Shown: piece after piece, positions 8,190 to 18,300 of the stretch
Numbering within the stretch: the stretch's first letter is position 1
How the letters are laid out: each line of letters starts with the position of its first letter
DNA from: Tautonia sociabilis
Lineage (GTDB): Bacteria > Planctomycetota > Planctomycetia > Isosphaerales > Isosphaeraceae
Length of the DNA stretch: 64,000 nt
Reading direction: 5' to 3'
NCBI RefSeq assembly: GCF_003977685.1
Contig: NZ_RYZH01000004.1
Location: 62,001-126,000 of the forward strand
The notes under the pieces: model-generated
Told to the model about the DNA's origin: nothing
The model's input: only the letters and a program-made list of their open reading frames with translations
The model's database searches: none
Translations under genes and position numbers: made by a program

Positions 8190-9557
8190 TCAGAGCGACC
8201 AGCCCGATCGGAAGGCAGGGGAGATCAGGCGGGCGGCCTCGGGGACGCCGGAAACGGTCATGGTCTCGGCGTCGTAGTCGATCGGGCGGCCGAGGCGGAC
8301 GGCGACGTTGCCCAGCAGCATCGCCTCGGTGAGCACGGCGGCGTAGTCGAAGTTCGACAGCGGCGCGGGGCCTCCCTCGATGGCGCGGACCCATTCGCGC
8401 TTGTTGTTCAGATCGCGCTCGTCCTCGCCGCCGAGCCGCTCCAGCGTCCGCTCAGGGGGCTCGGGCAGGGCGGCGGAGGAGCCGTTCGCCCAGAGTACCT
8501 GCTCCATGCCGTAGTCGCTGGGGGAGTAGAGGACAAAGTCCTCTCCCACCAGCAGCGAGCCGCTGTCGACCGCCGCTCGGCCCTGGAAGAGCGCCGGGTC
8601 GGGCAGGTTGCGCTGACCGTCCTTCGCGCCTTCATACCAGGTCATTTTGACGGGGGGCAGGTCGCCCCGGGCGGGGAACTCGTAGGTGATGGTGGCCCAG
8701 GCGGGGTAGGTCTCGGGGTTGATCGGGCCGGACTGGGCGGAGACTCGGGTCGGGTAGCCGAGCTGCAGGCCCATGAAGGGGAGGTTGGCGGTGTGGCAGG
8801 CCATGTCGCCGAGCGAGCCGGTGCCGAAGTCCCACCAGCCCCGCCAGTCGTGCGGGTGGTAGACCGGGTGATACGGCCGCATGGGGGCGGGGCCGACGAA
8901 CAGGTCCCAGTGGACGTGCTCGGGGACCGGGGGCGTCTCGGTCGGCCGGGAGACGATGTCGGGGGCCTGCTTCCAGTACTTGAACGGGCGGTTGGTCCAG
9001 ACGTGGACCTCCGTGATCGGCCCGAGCCGGCCGGACCGGATCAGCTCGACCCCGGTGCGGAAGCCGTCGGAGGCGGTCCCCTGGTTCCCCATCTGGGTGG
9101 CGACGCCGTGGGCCCGGGCGGCCTCCATCATGGCTCGGGCCTCGGCCGGGGAGTGGGCCAGCGGCTTCTGGCAGTAGACGTGCTTGCCGAGCTTCATCGC
9201 GGCGACGGAGGCCACGGCGTGCGTGTGGTCCGGCGTGCTGACGACCACGGCGTCGAGGCGGTCTCCCAGGGTGTCGAGCAGCTCCCGGTAGTCGTGGAAG
9301 GTCTTCGCGTTGGGGTACCGCGACGCCGTCTCCTTCAGCCGGATGTCATCGATGTCGCACAGCGCGACGACCTCCCCGCACAGGCCGGCGTGGTCGGTGT
9401 CGCTCCTCCCCTTGCCGCCGACCCCGATGCAGGCGATGGCCACCCGCTGGTTCGGCGAGCGCCCCCCGGCGCGCTCTGCCCGACTGAGGATCAAAAACCC
9501 GGCCGACGCGGCGGCGGTCGATCGCAGGAACTGGCGGCGGTGCAGGCGGTGCGACAT
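8190..9557 (-). CDS. Gfo/Idh/MocA family oxidoreductase with Tat signal
   Basis: The 455-residue protein is an NAD(P)-dependent sugar or inositol dehydrogenase-like enzyme. A twin-arginine signal (RRQFLRSTAAASAGFLIL, residues 7-24) directs folded export with bound cofactor. The Rossmann motif IGVGGKG follows, then VVVSTPDHTHA and the catalytic-lysine region CQKPLAHSPAEA. The C-terminal half has the family alpha/beta fold with GGWWDFG-like text (RGWWDFGTGSLGDMACH) common in planctomycete members. The start at 9557 is chosen because it places the Tat motif at the N-terminus; the frame is open much further upstream without conserved content. It is divergent from the ECF sigma gene. The substrate is unknown. 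Confidence 0.88.
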   Translation of the reverse strand: MSHRLHRRQFLRSTAAASAGFLILSRAERAGGRSPNQRVAIACIGVGGKGRSDTDHAGLCGEVVALCDIDDIRLKETASRYPNAKTFHDYRELLDTLGDRLDAVVVSTPDHTHAVASVAAMKLGKHVYCQKPLAHSPAEARAMMEAARAHGVATQMGNQGTASDGFRTGVELIRSGRLGPITEVHVWTNRPFKYWKQAPDIVSRPTETPPVPEHVHWDLFVGPAPMRPYHPVYHPHDWRGWWDFGTGSLGDMACHTANLPFMGLQLGYPTRVSAQSGPINPETYPAWATITYEFPARGDLPPVKMTWYEGAKDGQRNLPDPALFQGRAAVDSGSLLVGEDFVLYSPSDYGMEQVLWANGSSAALPEPPERTLERLGGEDERDLNNKREWVRAIEGGPAPLSNFDYAAVLTEAMLLGNVAVRLGRPIDYDAETMTVSGVPEAARLISPAFRSGWSL

Positions 9558-9966
9558 CGCGGGAGCCTCGCTCGGGAACGGAGGGAGAGAACGGCCCGAT
9601 CGGCCGGCCGACTCCGGGCCGATCGGCCCGCTTCGGGATGGCCTTGCACGATACGACGCGACGACCCCCGCGCCAATCGCCGGCCGATCCGAGTCGGGGG
9701 CGATCGGCCGGCCGGCCATCGTCCGGTCGCGGGGGAGGGCTGGTTGTGCCCCCCTCCGATCGGCCCTCCGGAGCGGGACGGCCGCCGGGAGAACTCGGGG
9801 CGGCCTGGGCGATCCGGGAAAGATTCCGGCCGTTCGGGCGAACTCGGGATAGAATCGGCTCCCGGGTGCAGTATCCGGGTGGGAGCGACGGGGGCGGGCG
9901 GCCCGATCCGGATCGATCGGGCGGCCTGTCCCTCCCCGAACGCGACCGCGATCGAGGGGAAGCGCG
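9558..9966. other. Divergent promoter spacer
   Basis: This 409-base spacer separates the leftward oxidoreductase from the rightward ECF sigma factor and must hold both promoters. No convincing sigma70 boxes or operator palindrome were found by eye. Confidence 0.5.
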
Positions 9967-11883
9967 ATGGTCCGACGGCCCGAGGCGGCGACCCTGCGGG
10001 AGTTCCGCCGCCTGTTCCAGGGCGGCAGCCTTGCCGGCTTGAGCGAGGCGGAGCTGCTCCATCGGTTCGCCGAGGAGGGGGACGAGGCCGCCTTCGAGGC
10101 GATCGTCCGGCGCCTGGGACCCATGGTCCTGGGCGTCTGCCGGCGGATGCTCGGCGACCGCCACGCGGCCGACGACGCCTTCCAGGCCACCTTCCTTGTC
10201 CTCGCCCGCCGCGCCGGCGAGATCCGAGACGGCCGACGCCTGGGCCCCTGGCTCTTCGGCGTCGCCCACCGGGTCGCCCGCCGGGCTCGGTCGCGGGAGC
10301 TGCGGAGGAGGGCCCGGGAATGGTCGGAGGTCGACGACCTGCCGGGATCTCCCGAAGGGGCCGGCCCCGAGCGGTCGGAGGTCCTCGCGGCGCTGGACGA
10401 CGAGATCGCCCGGCTGCCCGAAGCCCAGCGGCGGCCGATCGTGCTCTGCTACCTCTCGGGCCTGACGATCGACCAGGCGGCCGACCGCCTGGGCATCCCC
10501 GTCGGCACGGCGCGCAGCCGGTTGGCCCGGGGCCGGGACCGCCTGCGGTCCCAGCTGGCCCGCCGAGGGTTCGAGGGCCGATCGGCCCTGATGGGCCCGA
10601 TGCTGGCCGCCTGGACCGGGCGCCCGAGCCCGTCCCTCCCGCTCGTGAAGCAGGCCGTGGCCCTGGCCGCCGGCGCGTCCGCCCCCGGATCGGCGGCGGC
10701 CGTCGGGCTGACCTCGGCCCCCGCATTCCTCCTCGCCCAGGGAGCCTTGCGAACCATGACGCTCTGGAAGCTCTCGACCCTCGCCGCTGGCATCGTCCCG
10801 GTGGTCGCCTTCGGCGGCTCGATCGGACTGGCCGGCGTCTCCGTGCCCAGCCTCGGCCCCGGCTCCGGCCTGCCGGCCCCCATCGCCGCCGTCGCCGCCC
10901 TCGACGACGACGACAACGACAACGACGCTGACGACGAGGACGATCACGACCAGGACCCCGCCGAGACCCGAATCGGCGAGCCTCGTCGGGCGATCCGAGT
11001 CGAGCTCCGGGGAACCCCGGACACCCCCGGGCCCCGGGCCGAGGTCGCCCGGATCGACCGCGTCGACGGCCGGGACCTCGTCGAGGTCACCCTCCGGGCC
11101 GAGGGCCCCGACCAGACGGACGCCCTCAAGCAGATCATCGCGAAGCTGGAGGCCGAGCTCGCCCGCATGAAGGAGCGGCTGGCCGAGGTCGAGGGCCGCC
11201 CCCACGACGAGGACGATGACGACGACGACGATGACGACGCCGAGCAGGCCGACCGCCACCGGGAGCGAGTCGAGGAGCTGGCCGAGCTCGCCCGCCGCCG
11301 CGCCGAGGAGATCGCCGAGATCGCCCGGGCCCACGCCGAGGAGGCCGCCCGGCAGGCCAGTCGAGAGGCCGAGCGGGCCCGCCGCCAGGTCGAGATCGCC
11401 ATTCGCCAGGCCGAGGCCCATCGCGGCGAGGTCGAGGCCCGCGTCGAGGAGGCCCGCCGCCAGGCCGAGGGAGTGGCCGCCCGAGCCGCCGAGGCCGTCT
11501 CCCAGGCCCTGGAGGCCGCCGGGGACGTCGAGGTCAACGTCGAGATCCAGGCCGACGATCTCGACGATGAGGAGGGGAACATCGTCATCCTCCGCCGCTC
11601 CGAGGCTGCGGCCCCGGCCGACGGCGAGGGTCGGCGCCGGATCGTCATCCGCCGCCAGTCGGGGGACGCCCACCCCGCCCCGCCGGCCCCCCCCGAGGCC
11701 CCCTCGGCCCCGGTCGTCGCCCCGGTGCCCCCCGTCCCTCCGGTCCCTCCGGTCGTCGAGGTCCGAGCGATCGGCGGCGACCTGGAGCGTCGCCTCGGCC
11801 GGCTTGAGGAGCGGCTCGAGCGGCTCGAACGGATGGAGGAGAAGATCGACCGGCTCATCGAGGCGCTGGAAGACCGCCGCTGA
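9967..11883 (+). CDS. ECF-type sigma factor with transmembrane segment and long coiled-coil tail
   Basis: Residues about 25-190 form an ECF sigma factor. Region 2 contains DDAFQATFLVLARRA, and region 4 contains LPEAQRRPIVLCYLSGLT and a helix-turn-helix ending GTARSRLARGRDRL. The chain then continues for about 440 residues. A hydrophobic helix lies at about 266-290 (LSTLAAGIVPVVAFGGSIGL), an Asp-rich stretch at 313-330 and another at about 413-424. A highly charged alanine- and glutamate-rich helix (about 425-530) follows, then a Pro/Ala hinge and a final coiled coil. The likely arrangement is a membrane-tethered sigma factor with an exported sensing tail. No anti-sigma gene is adjacent, so the tail may replace it. 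Architecture is seen; the signalling role is inference. Confidence 0.85.
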   Translation: MVRRPEAATLREFRRLFQGGSLAGLSEAELLHRFAEEGDEAAFEAIVRRLGPMVLGVCRRMLGDRHAADDAFQATFLVLARRAGEIRDGRRLGPWLFGVAHRVARRARSRELRRRAREWSEVDDLPGSPEGAGPERSEVLAALDDEIARLPEAQRRPIVLCYLSGLTIDQAADRLGIPVGTARSRLARGRDRLRSQLARRGFEGRSALMGPMLAAWTGRPSPSLPLVKQAVALAAGASAPGSAAAVGLTSAPAFLLAQGALRTMTLWKLSTLAAGIVPVVAFGGSIGLAGVSVPSLGPGSGLPAPIAAVAALDDDDNDNDADDEDDHDQDPAETRIGEPRRAIRVELRGTPDTPGPRAEVARIDRVDGRDLVEVTLRAEGPDQTDALKQIIAKLEAELARMKERLAEVEGRPHDEDDDDDDDDDAEQADRHRERVEELAELARRRAEEIAEIARAHAEEAARQASREAERARRQVEIAIRQAEAHRGEVEARVEEARRQAEGVAARAAEAVSQALEAAGDVEVNVEIQADDLDDEEGNIVILRRSEAAAPADGEGRRRIVIRRQSGDAHPAPPAPPEAPSAPVVAPVPPVPPVPPVVEVRAIGGDLERRLGRLEERLERLERMEEKIDRLIEALEDRR

Positions 11884-12343
11884 GCCCGGCGACGGAAGGC
11901 CGGAGTCGTGTTCCCCTTCCATCCGCCGCGGAGGCCGGACTTGAGGCGTCCCCCGCCTCCCGTCGAGCCGGCCGTCGTTCCCTCTTGCACCCCGGTGGAA
12001 CACCCCCGGCAGGCCATCGGGCCGGGGGGCCTTCGCCTCGAGCGTCGGCCCCCCGGCCCTCGGCCATTGGGAGGGAGCCGCCCGACCGGCCGGCCGGTCC
12101 GAGGAGGCCGGAGGCCGGGCGCCGGCCCGACGGCCCTCCCGATGAGGCCGGTCGGTCGTTCCCCTCGGATCCGGGCCGATGAGATGATTTGACGGCCGGG
12201 AGCCTCCCGACTCTACTAGAGAGGGGATGGACGCCCGAGGGCGGCGGGAGGGGCCGGGCGCGATCCGTCCGCGCGGCTCGCCGTCCCAGATCGGATCCCA
12301 CACCGCCCGCCGACCGCATCGGAATCCCCCGGAGAGCGCAGTG
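11884..12343. other. Intergenic spacer
   Basis: This 460-base spacer precedes the sugar dehydrogenase. A GGAGAG ribosome-binding site (12331-12336) marks its right end. Open frames here are GC-rich noise and no RNA gene was seen. Confidence 0.5.
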
Positions 12344-13615
12344 ATGAGGTTCTCGACGATCGCCCCGGCCCGGCTCGGCCTGCTTGCCGGCCTGGCCCTG
12401 GCCTTCGCCTGCTCCCGATCCGCGCCGGCCGCCGCGCCGTCGCCGCAGGGCGAGGCGCTGCCGAAACTGGTCACCGAGGTCGCCTTCCCCAACCTGAAGT
12501 TCGACCGGCCGGTCGTCCTTGCCTACCCGAAGGATGGCAGCAACCTGCTGTTCGTCGTCGAGCAGCACACCGCCCGGATCTTCTCCTTCCCGAACCAGGA
12601 GCACACCGACGACCTGGCCCTGTTCCTGGAGCTTCCCCGGGAGATCGGCCGGGACAACGAGGAGGGCCTGCTCGGGCTGGCCTTCCACCCGAACTTCGCC
12701 GAGAACGGCCAGTTCTTCGTCTACTACTCGGCCCGAAACCCGAGGCGGTCGGTCGTCTCCCGGTTCACCGTCTCCGAAGGGGACCCGACCAAGGCGGATC
12801 CCAACAGCGAGGTCGTCATCTGGGAGTCGGCCCCCGACCCCTACGGCAACCACAACGGCGGGCACATCGACTTCGGCCCCGATGGCTTCCTCTACATCAC
12901 CCTGGGAGACAGCGGCGCCGCCGACGACCCGCTCCGCACCGGCCAGGACCCGACCGACTGGTTCGGCTCGATCCTCCGCATCGACGTCGATCACCCCGAG
13001 GGCGGCAAGCCCTACGGCATCCCCGCCGACAACCCGGCGAAGCGCGATCCGAAGTTCTCCCACTGGGCCCCCGAGGTCTTCGCCATCGGCCTGCGCAACG
13101 TCTGGAAGTTCAGCTTCGACCGCGAGAGCGGCGACCTCTGGGCCGGAGACGTTGGCCAGAACAAGTGGGAGGAGGTCGTCAAGGTCGTCAACGCGGGCAA
13201 CTACGGCTGGAACGTCTACGAAGGGTTTCACCCGTTCCAGCTCCGGGGCAACCGCGTCGAGCGTTCCTCTCCCCCGCTCCCCCCGATCGTCGAGTACCCC
13301 CACCCCGAGGTGCCCGCCTCCCAGCGCCGGGGTCGCGACGACGTGGGCAAGAGCATCACCGGCGGCTACGTCTACCGCGGCGACCGCCTGCCCGAGCTTC
13401 GGGGCTACTACGTCTACGGCGACTTCGAGACCGGCCGCATCTGGGGAGTGAAGGTCGACGACCAGGACCAGGTGATCGCCACCGGAGAGCTGATCGACCT
13501 CTCCTCCCCCCGGCAGCCGAAGCTGAACATCTCCGCCTTCGGCGAGGACCCCGAGGGGAACCTCTACATCCTCGCCTTCGACGGCCGGATCCACCGCTTC
13601 CGCCCGGCCCCCTGA
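12344..13615 (+). CDS. PQQ-dependent sugar dehydrogenase (glucose/sorbosone dehydrogenase)
   Basis: The 423-residue protein is a six-bladed beta-propeller dehydrogenase of the soluble glucose dehydrogenase family, which oxidises aldoses with PQQ in the periplasm. A signal peptide covers residues 1-27 (LLAGLALAFACSRSAPAAA); a cysteine after AFA could be lipidated, but the lipobox is poor. Family landmarks are EEGLLGLAFHPNF, NHNGGHIDFGPDGFLY, GDVGQNKWEEV, NYGWNVYEG and ITGGYVYRG. The ATG at 12344 is preceded by GGAGAG at good spacing; the frame upstream holds no signal peptide. A terminator follows the gene. Sugar specificity and the electron acceptor are not evident. Some planctomycete members are annotated only as propeller proteins, so activity is likely but not certain. 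Confidence 0.87.
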   Translation: MRFSTIAPARLGLLAGLALAFACSRSAPAAAPSPQGEALPKLVTEVAFPNLKFDRPVVLAYPKDGSNLLFVVEQHTARIFSFPNQEHTDDLALFLELPREIGRDNEEGLLGLAFHPNFAENGQFFVYYSARNPRRSVVSRFTVSEGDPTKADPNSEVVIWESAPDPYGNHNGGHIDFGPDGFLYITLGDSGAADDPLRTGQDPTDWFGSILRIDVDHPEGGKPYGIPADNPAKRDPKFSHWAPEVFAIGLRNVWKFSFDRESGDLWAGDVGQNKWEEVVKVVNAGNYGWNVYEGFHPFQLRGNRVERSSPPLPPIVEYPHPEVPASQRRGRDDVGKSITGGYVYRGDRLPELRGYYVYGDFETGRIWGVKVDDQDQVIATGELIDLSSPRQPKLNISAFGEDPEGNLYILAFDGRIHRFRPAP

Positions 13616-13624
13616 GCACGGAGC

Positions 13625-13664
13625 GATCGAGCCCGGCTCCGGGAATCCGGCGCCGGGCTCGATC
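13625..13664 (+). terminator. Terminator-like stem-loop after the sugar dehydrogenase
   Basis: A 13-bp perfect inverted repeat (13625-13637 with 13652-13664) begins 10 bases after the stop codon. A CCCTTCC tail follows rather than a T run. Position and stability support termination. Confidence 0.6.
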
Positions 13665-13828
13665 CCTTCCCGGCCTCCCCCGGCCGATCCCCCCGTCCCC
13701 GGGCCGAGCCGCCAAGACTCCGGCCTTCGGGGCGAAGGACTCGGGACGATGAACCGCCGCCCGCCGGCGACCGGCGCCCCATGCCCTCCCGGGGCGCCCC
13801 GAACGCTTCCTGGAGAGGATCACGCCCC

Positions 13829-15205
13829 ATGACCCGGCAGCCCCGCACCCTCCGTCTGCTGGCCGCGATCGGCCTGGCGTCGGCGGCTCCGACGCTGGCG
13901 ACCGCCCAGGAGCCAACTGTCGAGGCCGAGGTCGGCCCCCCCGAGGCGGCCGCGACCTCCCCGAAGACGGCGCCGAGGCTCACCACGGAGCAGGCCCGGC
14001 TCAACCTCGAATCATTCGACATCGTCTGGGAGACGATCCGGGACAAGCACTTCGACCCGGACCTCAACGGCGTCGACTGGCCCTCCGTCCGAGAGGAGCT
14101 GCGTCCGAAGGTCGCCGAGGCCGAGACGATGGCCGAGGCCCGAGAGGCGATGCGGGAGATGATCGCCCGGCTGGACCAGTCGCACTTCGGCATCATCGCT
14201 GGGTCGGTCTACGAGGCGATCGACGGCGACGACGACCTGCAGCGCGGCGACGGCTCCGCCGGACTGCACGTCCGGGTGATCGACGGCGAGGCCCTGGTCG
14301 TGTTCGTCGAGCCCGGCTCTCCGGCCGAGCAGGCGGGGGTCGAGCCCGGCTGGGTGGTCGAGCAGGTGGAGGGGAAGCCGATCTCCCCGGTGCTGGAGCA
14401 GGTGGCCGAGGCCTTCGCCGAGAAGACCCAGTTCGACCTGGTCGCCGCTCGGGCCGTCGAGCGCCGGCTCGGCGGGCCGGTCGGCTCGGCGCGCACCGTC
14501 ACCTTCCGAGACGGCGAGGACCACCCCGTCGAGCTCTCCCTGAGGCTGGCTCGCCCCCGAGGCACGATGATCCGGTTCGGCAACCTGCCGCCGATGCCGC
14601 TCGACTTCGAGTCCCGGATCGTCGACGGCGACATCCCGTATCTCCACTGGTCCTGCTTCTTCGACCCGGCGGGCCTGATCCCGAAGATTGGAGAGGTGAT
14701 CACCTCCCACCTCGACGCTCCCGGCCTGATCCTCGACCTGCGCGGCAACCCCGGCGGCATCGGCGCGATGGCGATGGGCATCTGCGGCTTCCTCTTCGAC
14801 GAGGCCGGGCAGACCCTCGGCACGATGTCGACCCGAGAGACGGACCTGAGGTTCGTCGTCTTCCCCCGCCCGCAGACCTTCACCGGACCGGTGGCCGTGC
14901 TCGTGGACGGCTGCTCCGCTTCCACCTCCGAGATCTTCGCCGGCGGCCTCCAGGATCTCGGCCGGGCCCGAGTGTTCGGCTCCCGCACGGCTGGCGCCGC
15001 CTTGCCGTCGGTGGTCACCCGGCTGCCCAACGGCGACGGCTTCCAGTACGCCTTCGCCAACTACATCTCCGCCGACGGCCAGGCCCTCGAGGGCTCCGGC
15101 GTCGTCCCCGACCACGACGTCCCTCCCTCCCGAGACGCCCTCCTCCGTGGTGAGGACCCCCCCCTCGACGCCGCCATCCGCTGGATCCGCTCCCAGGTCC
15201 GTTGA
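13829..15205 (+). CDS. S41-family (C-terminal processing-like) peptidase
   Basis: The 458-residue exported serine peptidase has a signal peptide (about residues 1-27, ending TLATAQ). An N-terminal helical domain follows (LESFDIVWETIRDKHFDP, typical of S41 tricorn/CTP proteins). A PDZ-like domain spans about 145-240 (VVFVEPGSPAEQAGVEPGW). The peptidase core has LILDLRGNPGG and the nucleophile region CSASTSEIFAG, with Ser365 aligned to the catalytic serine, then SRTAGAALPS. The ATG at 13829 follows GGAGAGGA. It probably cleaves misfolded or tagged proteins in the periplasm. No partner lipoprotein adjoins it. It converges with the large leftward CBM2 gene. Confidence 0.88.
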   Translation: MTRQPRTLRLLAAIGLASAAPTLATAQEPTVEAEVGPPEAAATSPKTAPRLTTEQARLNLESFDIVWETIRDKHFDPDLNGVDWPSVREELRPKVAEAETMAEAREAMREMIARLDQSHFGIIAGSVYEAIDGDDDLQRGDGSAGLHVRVIDGEALVVFVEPGSPAEQAGVEPGWVVEQVEGKPISPVLEQVAEAFAEKTQFDLVAARAVERRLGGPVGSARTVTFRDGEDHPVELSLRLARPRGTMIRFGNLPPMPLDFESRIVDGDIPYLHWSCFFDPAGLIPKIGEVITSHLDAPGLILDLRGNPGGIGAMAMGICGFLFDEAGQTLGTMSTRETDLRFVVFPRPQTFTGPVAVLVDGCSASTSEIFAGGLQDLGRARVFGSRTAGAALPSVVTRLPNGDGFQYAFANYISADGQALEGSGVVPDHDVPPSRDALLRGEDPPLDAAIRWIRSQVR

Positions 15206-15312
15206 TCCCCCCTCGGGGGGGTGCGATCGTCCCCACCCGAGGGGAGCGCCGCCCAAGCGACGGTCCCAGCCTCACCAGGATGCGAGGGAGCCGAGCTTCG
15301 AGCGATCCGGCC

Positions 15313-18300
15313 TCACGCGGAAGCGAGCACGAAGTCGGTTGGCGTGATGGTCGGGCTGGTGCGGGAGCCGACGAAGCCGAACGAGACTTCGCCGCCGGAG
15401 GCGATGTCGGAGTTCCAGGATCTCGAGCGGATCCGGTAGCGATTGCCGACGTGCTCGACGATCTCGGCGTTCCAGATCGAGGTGATCCGGCCCTCGAACG
15501 TGAACGACAGCTCCCAGCCCTGGATCGGCGAGGCGGAGGTGTTGCGGATCGCGATCGAGCCGGTGAACCCCGACCCCCAGTCGTCGTCGACCTGGAACAC
15601 GATGCCAACAGGGGAGGCCGGCGCGTCGTCGTCCCGAATCGTCACCGAGGTCTCCGCGTCGGCGAGCGAGCCGCCCTGGGGATTGGTCCAGAGGACCCGG
15701 AAGCGTTCGTCGGCCTCGACATCGAGGTCGTCGAGCAGCGGGATCGCGATCGAGCCGCTTCGCGCTCCGGCGGGGATCGACAGCGTCCCGCCCGAGGCCC
15801 GGTAGTCCTGCCCGGCGGTCGCGGTGCCATCGGCCGTCTGGTAGTCGACCGAGATCACTCGATCCGACGGCCGGGAGAGCGAGACGGTGAGCATGGCCTC
15901 GCCCGACGTCTCGTCGACGACCACGTCTCCGACCCGGATCGAGGGGGGAAGCGCCTCGTTCCCACCGGAACCGAGCGGGACGGGAGCCTCGAAGTACTCC
16001 TGGACCTTCGAGATCCACCAAGAGCCGTCGGTCGGCGGCGCGCCGACGCCGTCGGTGCTCGCCCCGACGCCCGCACCGAAGAGGATCGCGTCGACCCCGG
16101 CCGCCGCCGCGTCGCCGACATGAGAACCCCAGGTGATCGTGTCTCCCGAGACGGAGACGTCCGAAAGACCGGTCCCGTTCATCGAGAAGTACTCCTGCCG
16201 GGCGCCGGTCGTCCGGAACGTGTCTCCGAGGAAGAAGGTGCCGGCCGAGTCCTCGTAGCGGGTGACCGTGTTGGAGAGGTCGGGGAATCGGCCGCTCGGG
16301 TCGTAGGGGTTGGTCGCCAGGCTGGAATTGATGTGGCCGACGGGGATCTGCCAGAGCGTCACCGGCAGCCCGGTCTCGTCGTGGAGCGTGCGGGTGAAGA
16401 GCAGGTAGTTCTGCCAGTGGTCGGCGTTCCAGAACCAGGTGGAGCCGGCCGGGTCCTGGGCGGCGCCCGGCTGGTAGCCGACGGCGTCGAGCCCGTACTT
16501 GTCGATCGAGACGAAATCGGCCCCGTGGCTCAGCACGCCCGCGTCGATGTAGTACCGGGCGATCTCGGCGGCCTCGGCGGCGATGGCCGAGCGGCCGGCC
16601 TCCAGGCCGAGGGTGTCGGTCAGGCGGATCAGCCCGGTGCTCGGGATCGAGGTGGTGATCCCCGGCGACGCCCACAGGTTGAACTGCCAGCCGAACCGGA
16701 CGTTGGGGGCGTGCTTCGCGATCGTCGCGTTGATCGCCCCGACCAGACCGGCCACCGAGTTGTCGAAGCTCGGGTCGACGCCCGCCTCCAGGGCCCCGGC
16801 GTCATAGGCCGCGTCGACCCGGGCCATCACCTCGCTCGCCGGCCGACGGCCAATCTGCATCAGGTAGCCGAGAAAGTCCGGCTCCAGCACGAAACCAACC
16901 GTCTCGTCGGGGGCCATCTCCCGGATCACGTCAAGAGCGTAGGCGAGATCCGCGAAATATCCCTTCATGTAGTTGTAATCTTGAATATGATTCAGGTTCG
17001 TGGCGTAGCTCTCGACCGAGTCGGGGATGTTATACCAGACGAAGTACGGCGTCATGCCCAGCTTCAGGCTCTCGCGGAGGAAGCTCTGGAGCCGATTGCC
17101 GTTCTGCCAGGAGCGCCAGCCGTTCTCGGGGCCGCCGTTGAGGTAGATGTAACGGACGTCCATCCGCTTGTTCGTTTCCGGCTCGTCGAAGTCGCGCCAG
17201 AAGCCGAGGTCGGCGGCGGAATCCTCGCTGACCGATCCCATCGCCACATACGGGGGCATGCCCGGCAAGGCCCCCTCCGCGTCTCGGACGCGGACGCCCA
17301 GGAACCGCTCCTCGCCGGTCCCGGCGTCCTCGATCCGGACCGAGGCCCGGCCCGCCCCCAGGCCCTCCAGGACCAGGGTCGATCCGCTGACCGAAGGGGA
17401 GACCACGTCCGGGTTGTTCGTCCCGACGCGGTAGCTCGACCCCGAAACGCCGAGCGACCGCAGGTCGAAGGAGGTGGTCCCCGGGGAGATCGTCACCTGG
17501 GCCGCCTGCTCCCGGCCGTCGACGCCGGGCAGGGTGATCCGGCTCGCTCCCCCGACCACATGGACCTGCTCGGCTCCCGCCGTCGATCCGGCGGCGTTGC
17601 TCACGACGACCTGATAGGTGTTGGCCGCGTAGAAGCGGCCGGTCAGCTCGACGCTCGCCGACTGCGAGGCCGGAGAACGGTCGACGAGGTCGGCGGCGTG
17701 GACCACCTTGCCGTTCTCCAGCAGCTCCCACCGCGAGGCATTCGTGCCCGACCAGATCGTGAAGCCGACCGTGAACCTCCCATCGCTGGGGTCGGCGTCC
17801 TGGATGAACAGGCTGGGAACCGCCGGGGCGGAATCGACCGGAGCGGGCCCGTCGTCATTACGGATGGTCCCCTTGGCGCTCCCAACGGCGATTCGGGCCC
17901 CGGTCGCGTCGAAGAGGGTCACGGTGAACGTCTCGTCGGGCTCGGCGACGGTGTCGGCCACGACCGGCACGGTGATCATGGCGGTCGTCTCGCCGGGGGC
18001 GAAGGTCAGGGTGCCGACCGTCCGCTCGTAGTCGAAGCCGACCGTCGCGGTCCCATCGACCGTCGCATAGCCGACCGTCACCGGCACCTCCGCCGCTTTG
18101 CTCAGCTCCACGGCGAAGGCGATTGCGGAGGGACCCACGTTCCCCTCCGAGGCCGAGGCATCCCTGATCCGAAGCGCAGGCGCTCCCGGCGACCCGTCCA
18201 GCGGAACCCCGTTCAGCGAGAAGCCCGAGGGCTCGCGGCCGCCCGCCCCCCCCACGAAGCCGAAGCTCACCGTCCCCCCCGCCGCCAGGTCCCGGTTCCA

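Noticed and set aside
8154..10931. Rightward 925-codon frame opposite the oxidoreductase
   Set aside because: It is a shadow of the Gfo/Idh/MocA and sigma genes, rich in Gly, Arg, Asp and without family features.
9346..12492. Leftward 1048-codon frame opposite the sigma factor
   Set aside because: It mirrors the coiled-coil tail of the sigma gene and holds no conserved motif.
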